Source: Pseudomonadota bacterium
GTDB taxonomy: Bacteria > Desulfobacterota > Desulfobulbia > Desulfobulbales > DAOVYS01
DNA: 24,758 nt
Direction: 5' to 3'
Assembly: GCA_030635485.1 (NCBI GenBank)
Contig: DAOVYS010000009.1
Location: forward strand, 1-24,758
The first letter of the stretch is position 1; each line of letters begins with the position of its first letter. Positions 1-7,755 of this stretch are shown here, one piece after another. Below the pieces are notes generated by a model that made no database searches, had not been told where the DNA came from, and was given only the letters and a program-made list of their open reading frames with translations. The position numbers were made by a program, and so were the translations under genes.

Positions 1-305
1 AAATAACCATTGAACACATCCCAAGTGCTTTGGAGGCTATTTTTGCCCATGAATTTAAAGGGTATGAAACCACACTTAAAATTATCTCGGGGCAACAATT
101 AAAAGTTCTTACAGGTCTCGCCCGAATGGGCGGAAAAGCTCCAACATCCGCAAAATTTGCCATGGGACTTGGTGGTATTGCCGTTTCTTCAATTAAAAAA
201 GCGATTGAGCGATTAATGAATTTAAAGATAGTTTTTTATATTGAAGAAGAATATCGGTTTACGAATCCATTTTTTAGAGCCTGGTTGTTGCATAAAAAAT
301 TATAA
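1..305 (+). CDS. C-terminal fragment of an AAA-ATPase-like protein with a winged-helix tail (5' end outside window)
   Basis: The reading frame is open from the first bases of the window, so the gene begins upstream and the TTG at 30 is not its real start. About 100 residues are visible. They contain two helices around 'QQLKVLTGLARMGG' and 'VSSIKKAIERLMNLKIVF', then a short beta wing ('YRFTNPFFRAWLL') ending in a basic tail. This pattern of helices, a wing and a terminal 'F..NPFFRAWL' is known from the C-terminal winged-helix domain of archaeal-type prokaryotic AAA ATPases (ATP-binding proteins of the DUF234/ATPase_2 kind). The Walker motifs would lie outside the window and cannot be checked. 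The fragment is a plausible gene end; the family assignment is inferred from the tail only. Confidence 0.6.
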   Translation, partial: ITIEHIPSALEAIFAHEFKGYETTLKIISGQQLKVLTGLARMGGKAPTSAKFAMGLGGIAVSSIKKAIERLMNLKIVFYIEEEYRFTNPFFRAWLLHKKL

Positions 306-450
306 TGGTAGGCATGGAAAAAGGGCATTGTTTAGAGGAGTACTTCAACGCTAATCAGAGTTGACCTCTTTGGACCCCTGTGTCGTTCCTGTGTCGTTCT
401 CTTACCTGTAAGCGTTTGCAGATGCGGTGCCTGTGAATGCTTACGTCCTG
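306..450. other. Intergenic gap with a tandem GTGTCGTTC and a weak hairpin
   Basis: No gene is visible. A short direct repeat (GTGTCGTTC, twice near 379-399) and an imperfect stem with outer arms GTAAGC (408-413) and GCTTAC (439-444) lie just downstream of the leuD stop on the minus strand. The hairpin could end leuCD transcription, but it lacks a clear T tract, so this is only a suggestion. Confidence 0.3.
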
Positions 451-981
451 TCAATAATTCTTGTTCGCGTATGCCAGCCAGCCGCCTGCCATGACTAGAT
501 CTTTGTCAAAGGAGTTGAGGAAAAATTCAAACGATTCCTCCCTGTCGCCTTTTGCCGTGATCGTGGACTGATCTACGTCAACCGAGATATCCACCTGATC
601 TCCCAGGCTAATAATCCTGTCAATCGCATCTTTAGGCAGTTCGATGGCTATCATTCCGCAGTTGAACATGTTCTGCCTGAAGATTCTTGCAAAACTTTCA
701 GCTACCACCACGTTGATGTCATTGACCTCAAGGACCCATACAGCATGCTCCCGTGAGGATCCGCATCCGAAATTTGCCCTTGTGACAATGACCCCGGCCT
801 GCTTAAGTGATTCCGAGTTGGGGTCAAAATCTTTGAGCGTCAAGTCTTCCAGTATAAAGGGTTTCAAATCTATCTTTGAATTTTCAGTAAGATACTTGGC
901 AGGAATTATTTCATCAGTATTGATATCGTCCCGGTCCAGGAAAAGGGCCGGACCGCCGAATTGTTTCATGTTATTGCCCAT
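451..981 (-). CDS. leuD: 3-isopropylmalate dehydratase small subunit (aconitase-family swivel domain)
   Basis: This is the small swivel subunit of an aconitase-type hydro-lyase. With LeuC it interconverts 2- and 3-isopropylmalate in leucine synthesis, in the cytosol. The 176-residue protein shows 'DRDDINTDEIIPAKYL' near residue 16 and the diagnostic 'FGCGSSREHA' near residue 73, followed by 'ESFARIFRQNMFNCGM'. These are the substrate-loop and active-site-closing motifs of the family. The length fits the short LeuD class. The ATG at 981 has an AAGGAG Shine-Dalgarno sequence six bases upstream. The gene lies 55 bp after leuC and on the same strand, so the two are almost certainly one operon. 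No leuA or leuB is adjacent. Related small subunits serve homoaconitase or dimethylmalate dehydratase, so the substrate is likely but not proven. Confidence 0.88.
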   Translation of the reverse strand: MGNNMKQFGGPALFLDRDDINTDEIIPAKYLTENSKIDLKPFILEDLTLKDFDPNSESLKQAGVIVTRANFGCGSSREHAVWVLEVNDINVVVAESFARIFRQNMFNCGMIAIELPKDAIDRIISLGDQVDISVDVDQSTITAKGDREESFEFFLNSFDKDLVMAGGWLAYANKNY

Positions 982-1036
982 AATTTCTCCTTAAAAAGCC
1001 TTCATCCTTCAGTCTTCAACCTATTCACCTCACGGC

Positions 1037-2320
1037 TCAAATATATTTCCTTGGGTCCGTGATGACGCCAGAAACCGCGGCAGCGGCGGCGGAAAGCGGG
1101 CTCATCAGGTGGACCATGCCGCCCTTGCCCATCCGGCCGTTGAAATTTCGGTTGGTTGTGGATGCACAGACCTCTCCCTCGGCCAGAACTCCGTTGCTCA
1201 TTCCGAGACATGCTCCACACGTGGGGTTTGTCACGCAGAAACCGGCGTCCATGAATGTTTTGATCAGGCCTTCTAGAAGCGCCTGTTCGAAGACTTTAGG
1301 CGTGGCCGGGGAAAGTATGCCGCGCACATTATCGGCAATTTTACGTCCTGCCAGCACGCGGGCCGCTTCTCTCAAATCCTCGATACGGCCGTTGGTGCAG
1401 GAGCCGATATATACCTGGTCGACCTTGGCGCCTTCTAAGTCGGTTACGTCTTTCACTTCATCCGGCTTATAGCCGTACGTGACTTGGGGAACCATGTCCG
1501 ACACGTCTATTACGAGTTCACTGGAATATTGGGCGTCAGGGTCTGAATGCCATTTCTTGAACTCTTCCTCGGCAGACTCGATCGAGTCATAATCATCCTT
1601 TATAAACGGCCACAGGTATTCCGCGGTTGTGCGGTCCGGCATGCAGATCCCGCAAGTCCCGCCCGCCTCTATAGCCATATTGCACAATGTCATTCGTGAT
1701 TCCATGGACATCCGGCTGACTGTTGATCCGCAAAATTCCATCACCTGGTCAGTGGCGCCGTTTACAGTCAATCTCTTGATAATGTTTAAAATCACGTCTT
1801 TTGCCGAGACACCGTCCGGGAACGTTCCGTCGATCCGGATACGGAGAGTCCGGGGGGTTCTGAACGAGCAGACTCCTTTTAAAATGCCCACCTCCAGGTC
1901 CGTGGTTCCAACGCCGGCGGCAAAGGCGCCAAAGGCCCCGTGCGTGCACGTATGAGAATCACCCATGATGACGGTGTGGCCGGGCCGGATAAAACCTTTT
2001 TCCGGGAAAAGTGCATGGCAGACCCCGTTTGCGCCGATATCAAAGAAGTCCCTGATCCGGTGGCGCCTTGCCCAGTCTCTTAAAATTTTTGCCTGGGTGG
2101 CTGTCTTGGAATCCTTGGATGGCGTGACATGGTCGATTACAGCCTTAATCTTGTCCGGGTCAAAAACCCTGTCCATTCCCCTGGCCTTGAGATCGTTGAT
2201 TGCGATCGGAGTTGTAATTTCGTGACACATGACAACGTCGATGTCCAATACAACGTTCTCCGAGGATGGGGATCCCCGGTGATGGGACTCAAATATCTTC
2301 TGTGCAATGGTTTTGCCCAT
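1037..2320 (-). CDS. leuC: 3-isopropylmalate dehydratase large subunit ([4Fe-4S] hydro-lyase)
   Basis: This is the catalytic large subunit that carries the [4Fe-4S] cluster and dehydrates/rehydrates isopropylmalate with LeuD. Cluster ligands are visible: Cys308 in 'GSCTNGRIEDL' and Cys368/Cys371 in 'NPTCGACLGM'. The family motif 'GDSHTCTHGAFGAF' starts near residue 120. The length of 427 residues is typical of the HacA/LeuC class seen in archaea and anaerobes rather than the ~466-residue E. coli type. The stop and the leuD start are separated by 55 bp. The leader carries GGAG 11 bases before the ATG and a large imperfect palindrome at 2341-2378. Because family members act on isopropylmalate, homoaconitate or dimethylmalate, the specific substrate is inferred from abundance of the LeuCD role, not from a diagnostic residue. 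Confidence 0.88.
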   Translation of the reverse strand: MGKTIAQKIFESHHRGSPSSENVVLDIDVVMCHEITTPIAINDLKARGMDRVFDPDKIKAVIDHVTPSKDSKTATQAKILRDWARRHRIRDFFDIGANGVCHALFPEKGFIRPGHTVIMGDSHTCTHGAFGAFAAGVGTTDLEVGILKGVCSFRTPRTLRIRIDGTFPDGVSAKDVILNIIKRLTVNGATDQVMEFCGSTVSRMSMESRMTLCNMAIEAGGTCGICMPDRTTAEYLWPFIKDDYDSIESAEEEFKKWHSDPDAQYSSELVIDVSDMVPQVTYGYKPDEVKDVTDLEGAKVDQVYIGSCTNGRIEDLREAARVLAGRKIADNVRGILSPATPKVFEQALLEGLIKTFMDAGFCVTNPTCGACLGMSNGVLAEGEVCASTTNRNFNGRMGKGGMVHLMSPLSAAAAAVSGVITDPRKYI

Positions 2321-2340
2321 GGTTGTTATTTCTCCACTAA

Positions 2341-2378
2341 GGGCTCGTTCAAAAGTAAATTTATTTTTGAGCGAACCC
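2341..2378. repeat. 38-bp imperfect palindrome in the leuC leader / divergent region
   Basis: The two halves pair around a centre at 2359/2360 (TAAATTTA). The arms read outward as TTTTGA/TCAAAA, then CG/CG and GGG/CCC, with a few mismatches. It lies 21 bp upstream of the leuC ATG, so in the leuC transcript it would form a leader hairpin. It could be an operator, an attenuator-like stem or an interspersed repeat. I see no leucine-codon leader peptide next to it. Confidence 0.5.
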
Positions 2379-2415
2379 TAAGAATGTTCCTTTCTCTTTA
2401 TTGCTGATTCCTGTG

Positions 2416-2445
2416 TTGACCTGAGTAACAAATATAGCGTATAAT
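2416..2445 (+). promoter_or_regulatory. Sigma70-type promoter for the HD-GAF gene
   Basis: TTGACC (2416-2421) and a perfect TATAAT (2440-2445) are separated by 18 bp. They point to the HD-GAF gene, whose ATG at 2512 would follow a leader of about 60 nt. The surrounding DNA is AT-rich. Spacing is one base longer than optimal. Confidence 0.55.
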
Positions 2446-2511
2446 ATATTATATATACAGCTACATGTGAATGTTTACAATAGATTCTAACGCACGGCCC
2501 AGGTTTACCGG

Positions 2512-4170
2512 ATGAAAAAAAAGCAAGAAAACGGAAAGACCTCAATGAGATGCCAACCGGCATGTGCTGATCTTATTTATGACATTGTTAGAGCTGAGTA
2601 TAAAAAATCCCCCCCACTTTTGAAATCCCTCTTTTCCGATGTTTCAGCGCTTTATTCCGGCAAGTGGCCTTCGCATGAAGCATGCCAGGTCGGTTATCAC
2701 AATATTGAGCATGTCATGGATGTGGCCTTGGCCACGGCCAGAATGGCTGCCGGATGGAGCGGATTGGAGGGTCATTGCCGGTTTCCCCAAGACCTTCTCC
2801 TCTCAGGTATAGCGGCGGCATTGTTCCACGACGCCGGTTATATGAAGAATAAGGGGGATAATGAGGGAAACGGCGGCAAATACACCTTTTCTCATGTCCA
2901 AAGGAGTATGGAACTGGCCCGCTCATACCTGTCTGAAAAGGGCTGGCCTGAACGAGCCGTGACCCTGGTACCCCGCATGATCTCATTGACCGAATTTAAT
3001 GAGGATGCTGAACTGGAAGGGGTGTTTGACGATGAACTCGAGGAAGTCATGGCCCGGATGGTGGCCACGGCCGACCTCGTTGCCCAGATGGCTGACGTGG
3101 ATTACATCCGGCGGATACATGATCTTTTCAGTGAATTCAAAGAGGCCTATGAATTTGAATCACGTGAAGCCCTTGAAAAGAGAGGGATCAGGATTTTTCA
3201 CTCAGCCCGGGAAATGATAAACGGCACAATGGATTTTTTTGAGGATTTTGTCTTGCCGCGGTTAAAGATGCTCGGACGTATGGATCAGTATCTGATCGCA
3301 TTTTTTGGCCGTGGCCGGAATCCATATCTGGAAAACATTGCAGCCAATCTCTCCAGCCATCTCATGGATACCCGAGTTCAGGCGCAGCGTCTGGGAGAGA
3401 TACTGGAAGGGCTGGGAGTAGTCACATCGGATCAGATCAACACGGCATTGAACCGGCAGAGGCGGCAGGCGCCTTCTAGCAATAAGCAAAAAACGGATCA
3501 GATTATACCTATTGGAAGCAGGCTCTTGAACTGGATAGAGAAACGGAATTCGAGTTCGTCCCTTGGCGACATCCTGATTGATATGAATGCCATTGATCCG
3601 GTGATCCTGCGCAGGGGACTTCTGACACAGATGCTGCCGCCTGCATTGACCAGGAAAATAAAAAAAGACGAGTTGTTTGTATTACTTCAAATATCGATGC
3701 TGCTCCAGAACAACCAGTATGATACATGGGTGTTTAATCAGATTCTGGAGATGACCAATGAGTTGCTGCAGTGTGAGGCCAGTTCGCTTTTTCTGGCCAG
3801 TGCGGATGTTTCGGAGATGATTGTAGCGGTTCCCACAGGCCCCAGGAAGGAGTCAGTGCTCGGCAAGTCCGTCCCTGTTGACATGGGCCTTTGCGGGTGG
3901 GTGTTTCGTCATGGTCAACCTGTAGTGGTGGCCGATATCCAGCTTGATGACCGTTTCAGCGATCAGATGGACCGGCAGATTGATTTTATGACTAAATCAA
4001 TTCTGGCAATTCCCATTCAGATTAACGGAGAATGTGTCGGAGTCATTGAGGCGCTCAATAAAAAGAGCGGCGTATTTTCAAACCATGACATGAACCTGCT
4101 TGCCGTGTTGAGCGTGATGGTTTCCGGTTTCCTTGACTCGTTTTTGAGAATTACGGAGCATTCGAACTAA
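2512..4170 (+). CDS. HD-domain / double MshEN-like / GAF signalling protein
   Basis: This is a 552-residue soluble protein without signal peptide or membrane segment. An N-terminal HD-type metal phosphohydrolase domain is visible: 'YHNIEHV' (His63, His67), 'LFHDAGY' (His106-Asp107) and a later Asp188 in 'ATADLV'. The middle holds two short segments with the look of the T2SSE N-terminal (MshEN) fold: 'LGEILEGLGVVTSDQINTAL' (294-313) and 'LGDILIDMNAIDPVILRRGL' (351-370). A GAF domain follows (about 405-545; 'ASSLFLAS', 'GLCGWVFRHGQPVVVADI', 'SILAIPI', 'GVIEALNK'). HD domains hydrolyse phosphoesters, often nucleotides; MshEN segments in other proteins can bind cyclic-di-GMP; GAF domains sense small ligands. 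The combined role, regulated nucleotide hydrolysis, is inferred. The start has only a weak ribosome site; ATG at 2545 is an alternative. Confidence 0.82.
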   Translation: MKKKQENGKTSMRCQPACADLIYDIVRAEYKKSPPLLKSLFSDVSALYSGKWPSHEACQVGYHNIEHVMDVALATARMAAGWSGLEGHCRFPQDLLLSGIAAALFHDAGYMKNKGDNEGNGGKYTFSHVQRSMELARSYLSEKGWPERAVTLVPRMISLTEFNEDAELEGVFDDELEEVMARMVATADLVAQMADVDYIRRIHDLFSEFKEAYEFESREALEKRGIRIFHSAREMINGTMDFFEDFVLPRLKMLGRMDQYLIAFFGRGRNPYLENIAANLSSHLMDTRVQAQRLGEILEGLGVVTSDQINTALNRQRRQAPSSNKQKTDQIIPIGSRLLNWIEKRNSSSSLGDILIDMNAIDPVILRRGLLTQMLPPALTRKIKKDELFVLLQISMLLQNNQYDTWVFNQILEMTNELLQCEASSLFLASADVSEMIVAVPTGPRKESVLGKSVPVDMGLCGWVFRHGQPVVVADIQLDDRFSDQMDRQIDFMTKSILAIPIQINGECVGVIEALNKKSGVFSNHDMNLLAVLSVMVSGFLDSFLRITEHSN

Positions 4171-4224
4171 GCAGCAGACTCCCTTAAAAGTGTCTAATTA
4201 TATCCCCATCCCGTCAATGTCATA

Positions 4225-4315
4225 GGTTCCGGGTTCAAGGTTCAAAAGTTCAAGGTTTAATTGATCGGAATTTTTCCTTATTCAACCCTGAACCCTGAAC
4301 GTGGAACCTTGAACC
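4225..4315. repeat. GGTTCAAGGTTC inverted repeat upstream of yejA
   Basis: GGTTCAAGGTTC (4232-4243) is perfectly inverted at 4304-4315, and degenerate extra GTTCAAGG / CCCTGAAC units fill the gap. It looks like a dispersed palindromic repeat rather than a terminator, since no T tract follows. It occupies most of the gap between the HD-GAF gene and yejA and may also separate their transcription. Confidence 0.6.
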
Positions 4316-4334
4316 GTAATCAACGGATCTTATC

Positions 4335-6137
4335 ATGAAGACCATATCTCTTTTTTTTGTCTCTTTTCTGGTGTTGATTTCTTATGTTTCGCCGCTCATG
4401 GCCGCCCACGGAGTCAGTATCGACGGTCAGCTCAAATATGCTCCCGGGTTTGAACGGTTTGATTACGCATCAGAACATGCGGTAAAGGGCGGACATCTTG
4501 TCATGCACGGCCTGGGCAGTTTTGACAAGATGAATCCCATGACCCTTAAGGGCTTGGCGCCGGACGGGCTGAATGAGCTTGTATTCGAGACACTGGCCGT
4601 TGCAGGCCTGGATGAGGCGTTTGCAGAATACGGTCTTATTGCGCGGGATATCGCCCTTGCGCCGGACGGGCTCTCGGTCACATTCACGATCAACGAAAAG
4701 GCAAGGTTCTCTGACAACACTCCCGTCACACCTCACGATGTCAAGTTTTCTCTGGAAACGCTGAAAAGTGATGCGGCCCACCCTTTCTACCAGGCTTACT
4801 TCCACGATATAACCGGCGCTGAAGTGCTGGATGAGCACAGGGTCAGATTTTTGTTTGCAACAAAAAACCGGGAATTGCATATGGTTGCATGTCAGCTCCC
4901 TGTACTGTCTCAAAAATTTTATTCCGCCCACCCTTTTGATACCCCCTCCATGGCCTCGCCCATTGGTTCTGGGCCCTATATTGTTGACAGCGTTAATACG
5001 GGAAAATCGATTAATTACAGGCGGAATCCCGATTACTGGGCCAGGGATCTGAATGTGAGGCGGGGCATGTTTAATTTTGATTCCATTACCTTTAAATATT
5101 TTAAAGATCAGGTTATTTCCGTCGAGGCATTCAAGGCCCATGAATTTGATTTTATGTACATAAATATTGCCAAGCAGTGGGCGCGCGATCTCACGGGGGC
5201 TCGTTTTGATAATAAAGAGATTGTAAAAGAGGCCTTAGTGCACAGGAACAATGCCGGCATGCAGGGGTTTGCGTTTAATGTCCGGCGTCCCTTTTTCTCG
5301 GACAGGAGAGTCAGGAAGGCAGTGGCAATGGCCTTTGACTTTGAATGGGCCAATAAGGCGCTTTTTTTCGACCAGTACACCCGCTGCAACAGCTTTTTCA
5401 GCAATTCGGAACTGGCGGCGCGGACCACGCCTGATGCAGAGGAACTTAAGTTGCTGACTCCTTTCAGAGACCAACTACCCAAAGAGGTGTTCACCGAACC
5501 CATGGTTCCATTCTCTACAAAGCCGCCGGACAGCGTTAGAGGGAACTTGAAAAAGGCGAAAAAAATTCTTGCCGAGGCGGGCTGGACCGTGCGGGACGGC
5601 AGGTTGGTGAATAGTGACGGGACCCCTTTTGAATTCGAGATACTCCTTGGCTCTTCTTCCTTTGAGCGTGTGATGGCATCCTTTGCAAAAAATTTGGAAA
5701 AGCTGGGAATCAAGGTCGATTACCGGAGCATTGACTCTGCCCTTTATACCAGGCGGCTGGACAATTTTGATTTTGATATGACTGTCCAGGTCTTTGGCCA
5801 GTCCCAGTCGCCGGGAAATGAACAGAGAGATTACTGGCATTCGAGCAGCGCGGACCGGATCGGCTCCAGAAATATTATCGGGATAAAGGACCCGGTTGTG
5901 GATCAGCTTGTGGATAAAATTATTTACGCAAATACGAGGCAGGAGCTTGTCGTGGCCTGCCGGGCACTGGACAGGGTTCTTTGGTACGGTTATTATGTAG
6001 TGCCTAACTGGTACCTGGCCCGGCACAGGGTCGCATACTGGAATATATTCGAGCGCCCCCGCACACTTCCTCTGTATTACAATTATTTTCAGGCAGTTAT
6101 GACATGGTGGATGAAGGGAGTGACTAATGATGAATGA
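4335..6137 (+). CDS. yejA: YejA-like periplasmic oligopeptide-binding protein (SBP family 5)
   Basis: This is a 600-residue extracellular solute-binding protein of family 5. The N-terminus is a Sec signal peptide (hydrophobic core 'LFFVSFLVLISYVS', probable cleavage after the Ala at 23). The mature start 'HGVSIDGQLKYAPGFERFDY' and motifs 'GGHLVMHGLGSFDKMNPM', 'LVFETL', 'GSGPYIV' and 'NAGMQGFAFNVRRPFFSDRR' match the YejA subgroup, which feeds the YejBEF transporter with oligopeptides and, in enterobacteria, microcin C. It would bind peptides in the periplasm. The next gene on the strand is the cognate-type permease yejB, but 448 bp containing a structured repeat separate them. Confidence in the SBP family is very high, and in the YejA subgroup good. 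The real ligand is unknown. Confidence 0.88.
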   Translation: MKTISLFFVSFLVLISYVSPLMAAHGVSIDGQLKYAPGFERFDYASEHAVKGGHLVMHGLGSFDKMNPMTLKGLAPDGLNELVFETLAVAGLDEAFAEYGLIARDIALAPDGLSVTFTINEKARFSDNTPVTPHDVKFSLETLKSDAAHPFYQAYFHDITGAEVLDEHRVRFLFATKNRELHMVACQLPVLSQKFYSAHPFDTPSMASPIGSGPYIVDSVNTGKSINYRRNPDYWARDLNVRRGMFNFDSITFKYFKDQVISVEAFKAHEFDFMYINIAKQWARDLTGARFDNKEIVKEALVHRNNAGMQGFAFNVRRPFFSDRRVRKAVAMAFDFEWANKALFFDQYTRCNSFFSNSELAARTTPDAEELKLLTPFRDQLPKEVFTEPMVPFSTKPPDSVRGNLKKAKKILAEAGWTVRDGRLVNSDGTPFEFEILLGSSSFERVMASFAKNLEKLGIKVDYRSIDSALYTRRLDNFDFDMTVQVFGQSQSPGNEQRDYWHSSSADRIGSRNIIGIKDPVVDQLVDKIIYANTRQELVVACRALDRVLWYGYYVVPNWYLARHRVAYWNIFERPRTLPLYYNYFQAVMTWWMKGVTNDE

Positions 6138-6158
6138 CTAGTGACTAGTGACTAGTCA
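6137..6158. repeat. Short tandem ACTAGTG repeats after yejA
   Basis: Three tandem copies of a GTGACTA unit overlap and follow the yejA stop, ending in an inverted GTCAC. It is a small simple-sequence tract, with no clear function. Confidence 0.45.
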
Positions 6159-6220
6159 CTAATGGCGAGTGGAGTGAGCAGGTAATCATCATATTTGCTA
6201 ATAATAACGAATTTGAGGGA

Positions 6221-6540
6221 GCGTATTATCTTTTTTCATATTGATCAATCATCTTAGCCCTGAAAGGGCGGTATTCGATAGCCCGGGGTCAGCGCGTAGC
6301 GCGCAGCCCCGGGTAGTGAAAGTGCCACAAACGATAAGCCCTGTAAGGGCGATATTAAAGATGCAGGCTCATATATCGACGCTCTATTTATATCGCCCTT
6401 ACAGGGCTTGACAAGAGGTGATCTCTTTCCCAGGGTTCCGCTTCGCTACACCCTGGGCTATCGAATACCGCCCTTTCAGGGCTGGGATGAGAGAGAAAAA
6501 AACATCCGGAAACGGATACCGTTTCACCTGTACTTATTGA
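6221..6540. repeat. Structured repeat element, copy 1 (interior inverted)
   Basis: The core, 6256-6483, is bounded by perfect 29-bp inverted repeats (6256-6284 and 6455-6483) that begin AGCCCTGAAAGGGCGG. Inside are a GC-rich hairpin (CCCGGGG...CCCCGGG, 6283-6314), an inner perfect 20-bp inverted repeat (6336-6355 and 6390-6409) and a second hairpin (CCCAGGGT...ACCCTGGG, 6429-6456). Each arm end contains a mini-palindrome GCCCT-NNN-AGGGC. Conserved flanks (GCGTATTATC at 6221, and CATCCGGAAACGGATACCGT after the core) are shared with copies at 13598 and 17559. It fills the 448-bp gap between yejA and yejB and contains no believable gene. Imperfect 28-bp direct repeats (6161-6188 and 6559-6586, 22 matches) bracket it. 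Confidence 0.85.
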
Positions 6541-6585
6541 AAACTTACAGGAGTGATGAATGACGAGTGAAATGAGCAACTAAAC

Positions 6586-7641
6586 ATGGCTGCCTATATT
6601 CTGAGACGCATATTGCTTATGATTCCGACATTGTTCGGGATTATGCTGATCACTTTTACTGTGACCCAGTTTGTGCCTGGCGGGCCGGTTGAGCGGATGC
6701 TTGCCCTTATGCAGACCCATTCCTTTGGCGGGAGTGAAGTGGGAGTATCCACAACCTCTAATCTATACCAGGGCGCCAAGGGGATTGACGAGGAACGCCG
6801 TGAGCAGTTGAAGGAGTTGTACGGCTTTGATAAGCCGCCTGTTCAACGGTTTCTGATAATGATGAAGAACTACCTGCTATTTGATTTCGGAGAGAGTTAC
6901 TATCATCATCAAAGCGTGGTCGATCTGGTGATCTCCAAACTTCCGGTGTCAATGTCTCTGGGATTGTGGACCTTTCTCATTGTTTACTGCACGTGTATTC
7001 CCTTGGGCATTTCAAAAGCAATGAACGACGGTTCCCGTTTTGACGTGATCACCACTTCGGCAATCCTCGTGGGGTATGCCATTCCCGGTTTTGTCCTGGC
7101 GATCCTTCTGGTCGTGCTCTTTGGAGGCGGCACCTTCCTTAATATCTTCCCTTTAAGGGGTCTGATTTCGGATAACTGGTCTGAAATGAGTATGATCGGA
7201 AAGATCCTCGATTATCTCTGGCACATGGTTCTTCCCATCATCTCAAGCACAGTGGGCAGTCTGGCGGTCATGACGCTTCTGACCAAGAACAGTTTTCTTG
7301 AGGAGATCCGTAAACAGTACGTGCTCACAGCCCGGGCCAAGGGGTTGTCTGAAAATCGAGTGCTTTACCGCCATGTTTTCCGAAATGCGATCATTCCGAT
7401 TATTATCGGATTTCCAGGGTCGTTCATAGCCGCGTTTTTTACAGGCAGTCTGTTGATCGAGACGATCTTTTCACTGGACGGCATGGGGCTGTTGGCATAT
7501 GAGTCCATATTGAACAGAGATTATCCGGTTGTGCTTGGCACGCTTTACTTTTTTACAATAATCGGTCTTGTCTCACGGTTGCTTGCAGACCTGAGCTATG
7601 TGATGGTGGATCCCCGTATTACATTTGAGAGTGTGGAGTGA
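6586..7641 (+). CDS. yejB: YejB-like ABC transporter permease for oligopeptides
   Basis: This is an inner-membrane permease of the binding-protein-dependent family. The start 'YILRRILLMIPTLFGIMLIT' is the first membrane helix with the usual arginines, followed by 'FVPGGPVERML', a typical YejB/DppB N-terminus. A long periplasmic loop (about 40-115) precedes five more hydrophobic helices. The cytoplasmic EAA loop reads 'ARAKGLSENRVLYRHVFRNA' near residue 240. At 351 residues it fits YejB, which is longer than DppB. With YejA it would import oligopeptides. The expected partners YejE (second permease) and YejF (ATPase) do not follow: the next gene is on the opposite strand. The ribosome site is weak (upstream GAGTGAAATGAGCAACTAAAC). 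Confidence 0.88.
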   Translation: MAAYILRRILLMIPTLFGIMLITFTVTQFVPGGPVERMLALMQTHSFGGSEVGVSTTSNLYQGAKGIDEERREQLKELYGFDKPPVQRFLIMMKNYLLFDFGESYYHHQSVVDLVISKLPVSMSLGLWTFLIVYCTCIPLGISKAMNDGSRFDVITTSAILVGYAIPGFVLAILLVVLFGGGTFLNIFPLRGLISDNWSEMSMIGKILDYLWHMVLPIISSTVGSLAVMTLLTKNSFLEEIRKQYVLTARAKGLSENRVLYRHVFRNAIIPIIIGFPGSFIAAFFTGSLLIETIFSLDGMGLLAYESILNRDYPVVLGTLYFFTIIGLVSRLLADLSYVMVDPRITFESVE

Positions 7642-7683
7642 AGTAGGTCGGGGGTCGGGCTTGGGGGTCAGCCTGAAAAAATG

Positions 7684-7729
7684 GTAAGAGTTCACCAGCG
7701 GCGCATCCGCACCACGGGTGAACTCTTAC
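7684..7729 (+). terminator. Perfect 13-bp stem hairpin after yejB
   Basis: GTAAGAGTTCACC (7684-7696) pairs exactly with GGTGAACTCTTAC (7717-7729), with a smaller GCGG/CCGC stem in the loop. It lies 43 bp after the yejB stop and 27 bp beyond the end of the convergent DUF4412 gene. No strong T tract follows on either strand, so it may be a Rho-independent terminator variant, an mRNA-protecting stem or a dispersed repeat. Confidence 0.5.
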
Positions 7730-7755
7730 AAAACAGAGGTTGGGTTGAGGTACGA

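Noticed and set aside
4470..5141. 223-codon minus-strand frame inside yejA
   Set aside because: A long antisense shadow of a well-supported gene; composition is a by-product of yejA codon use.
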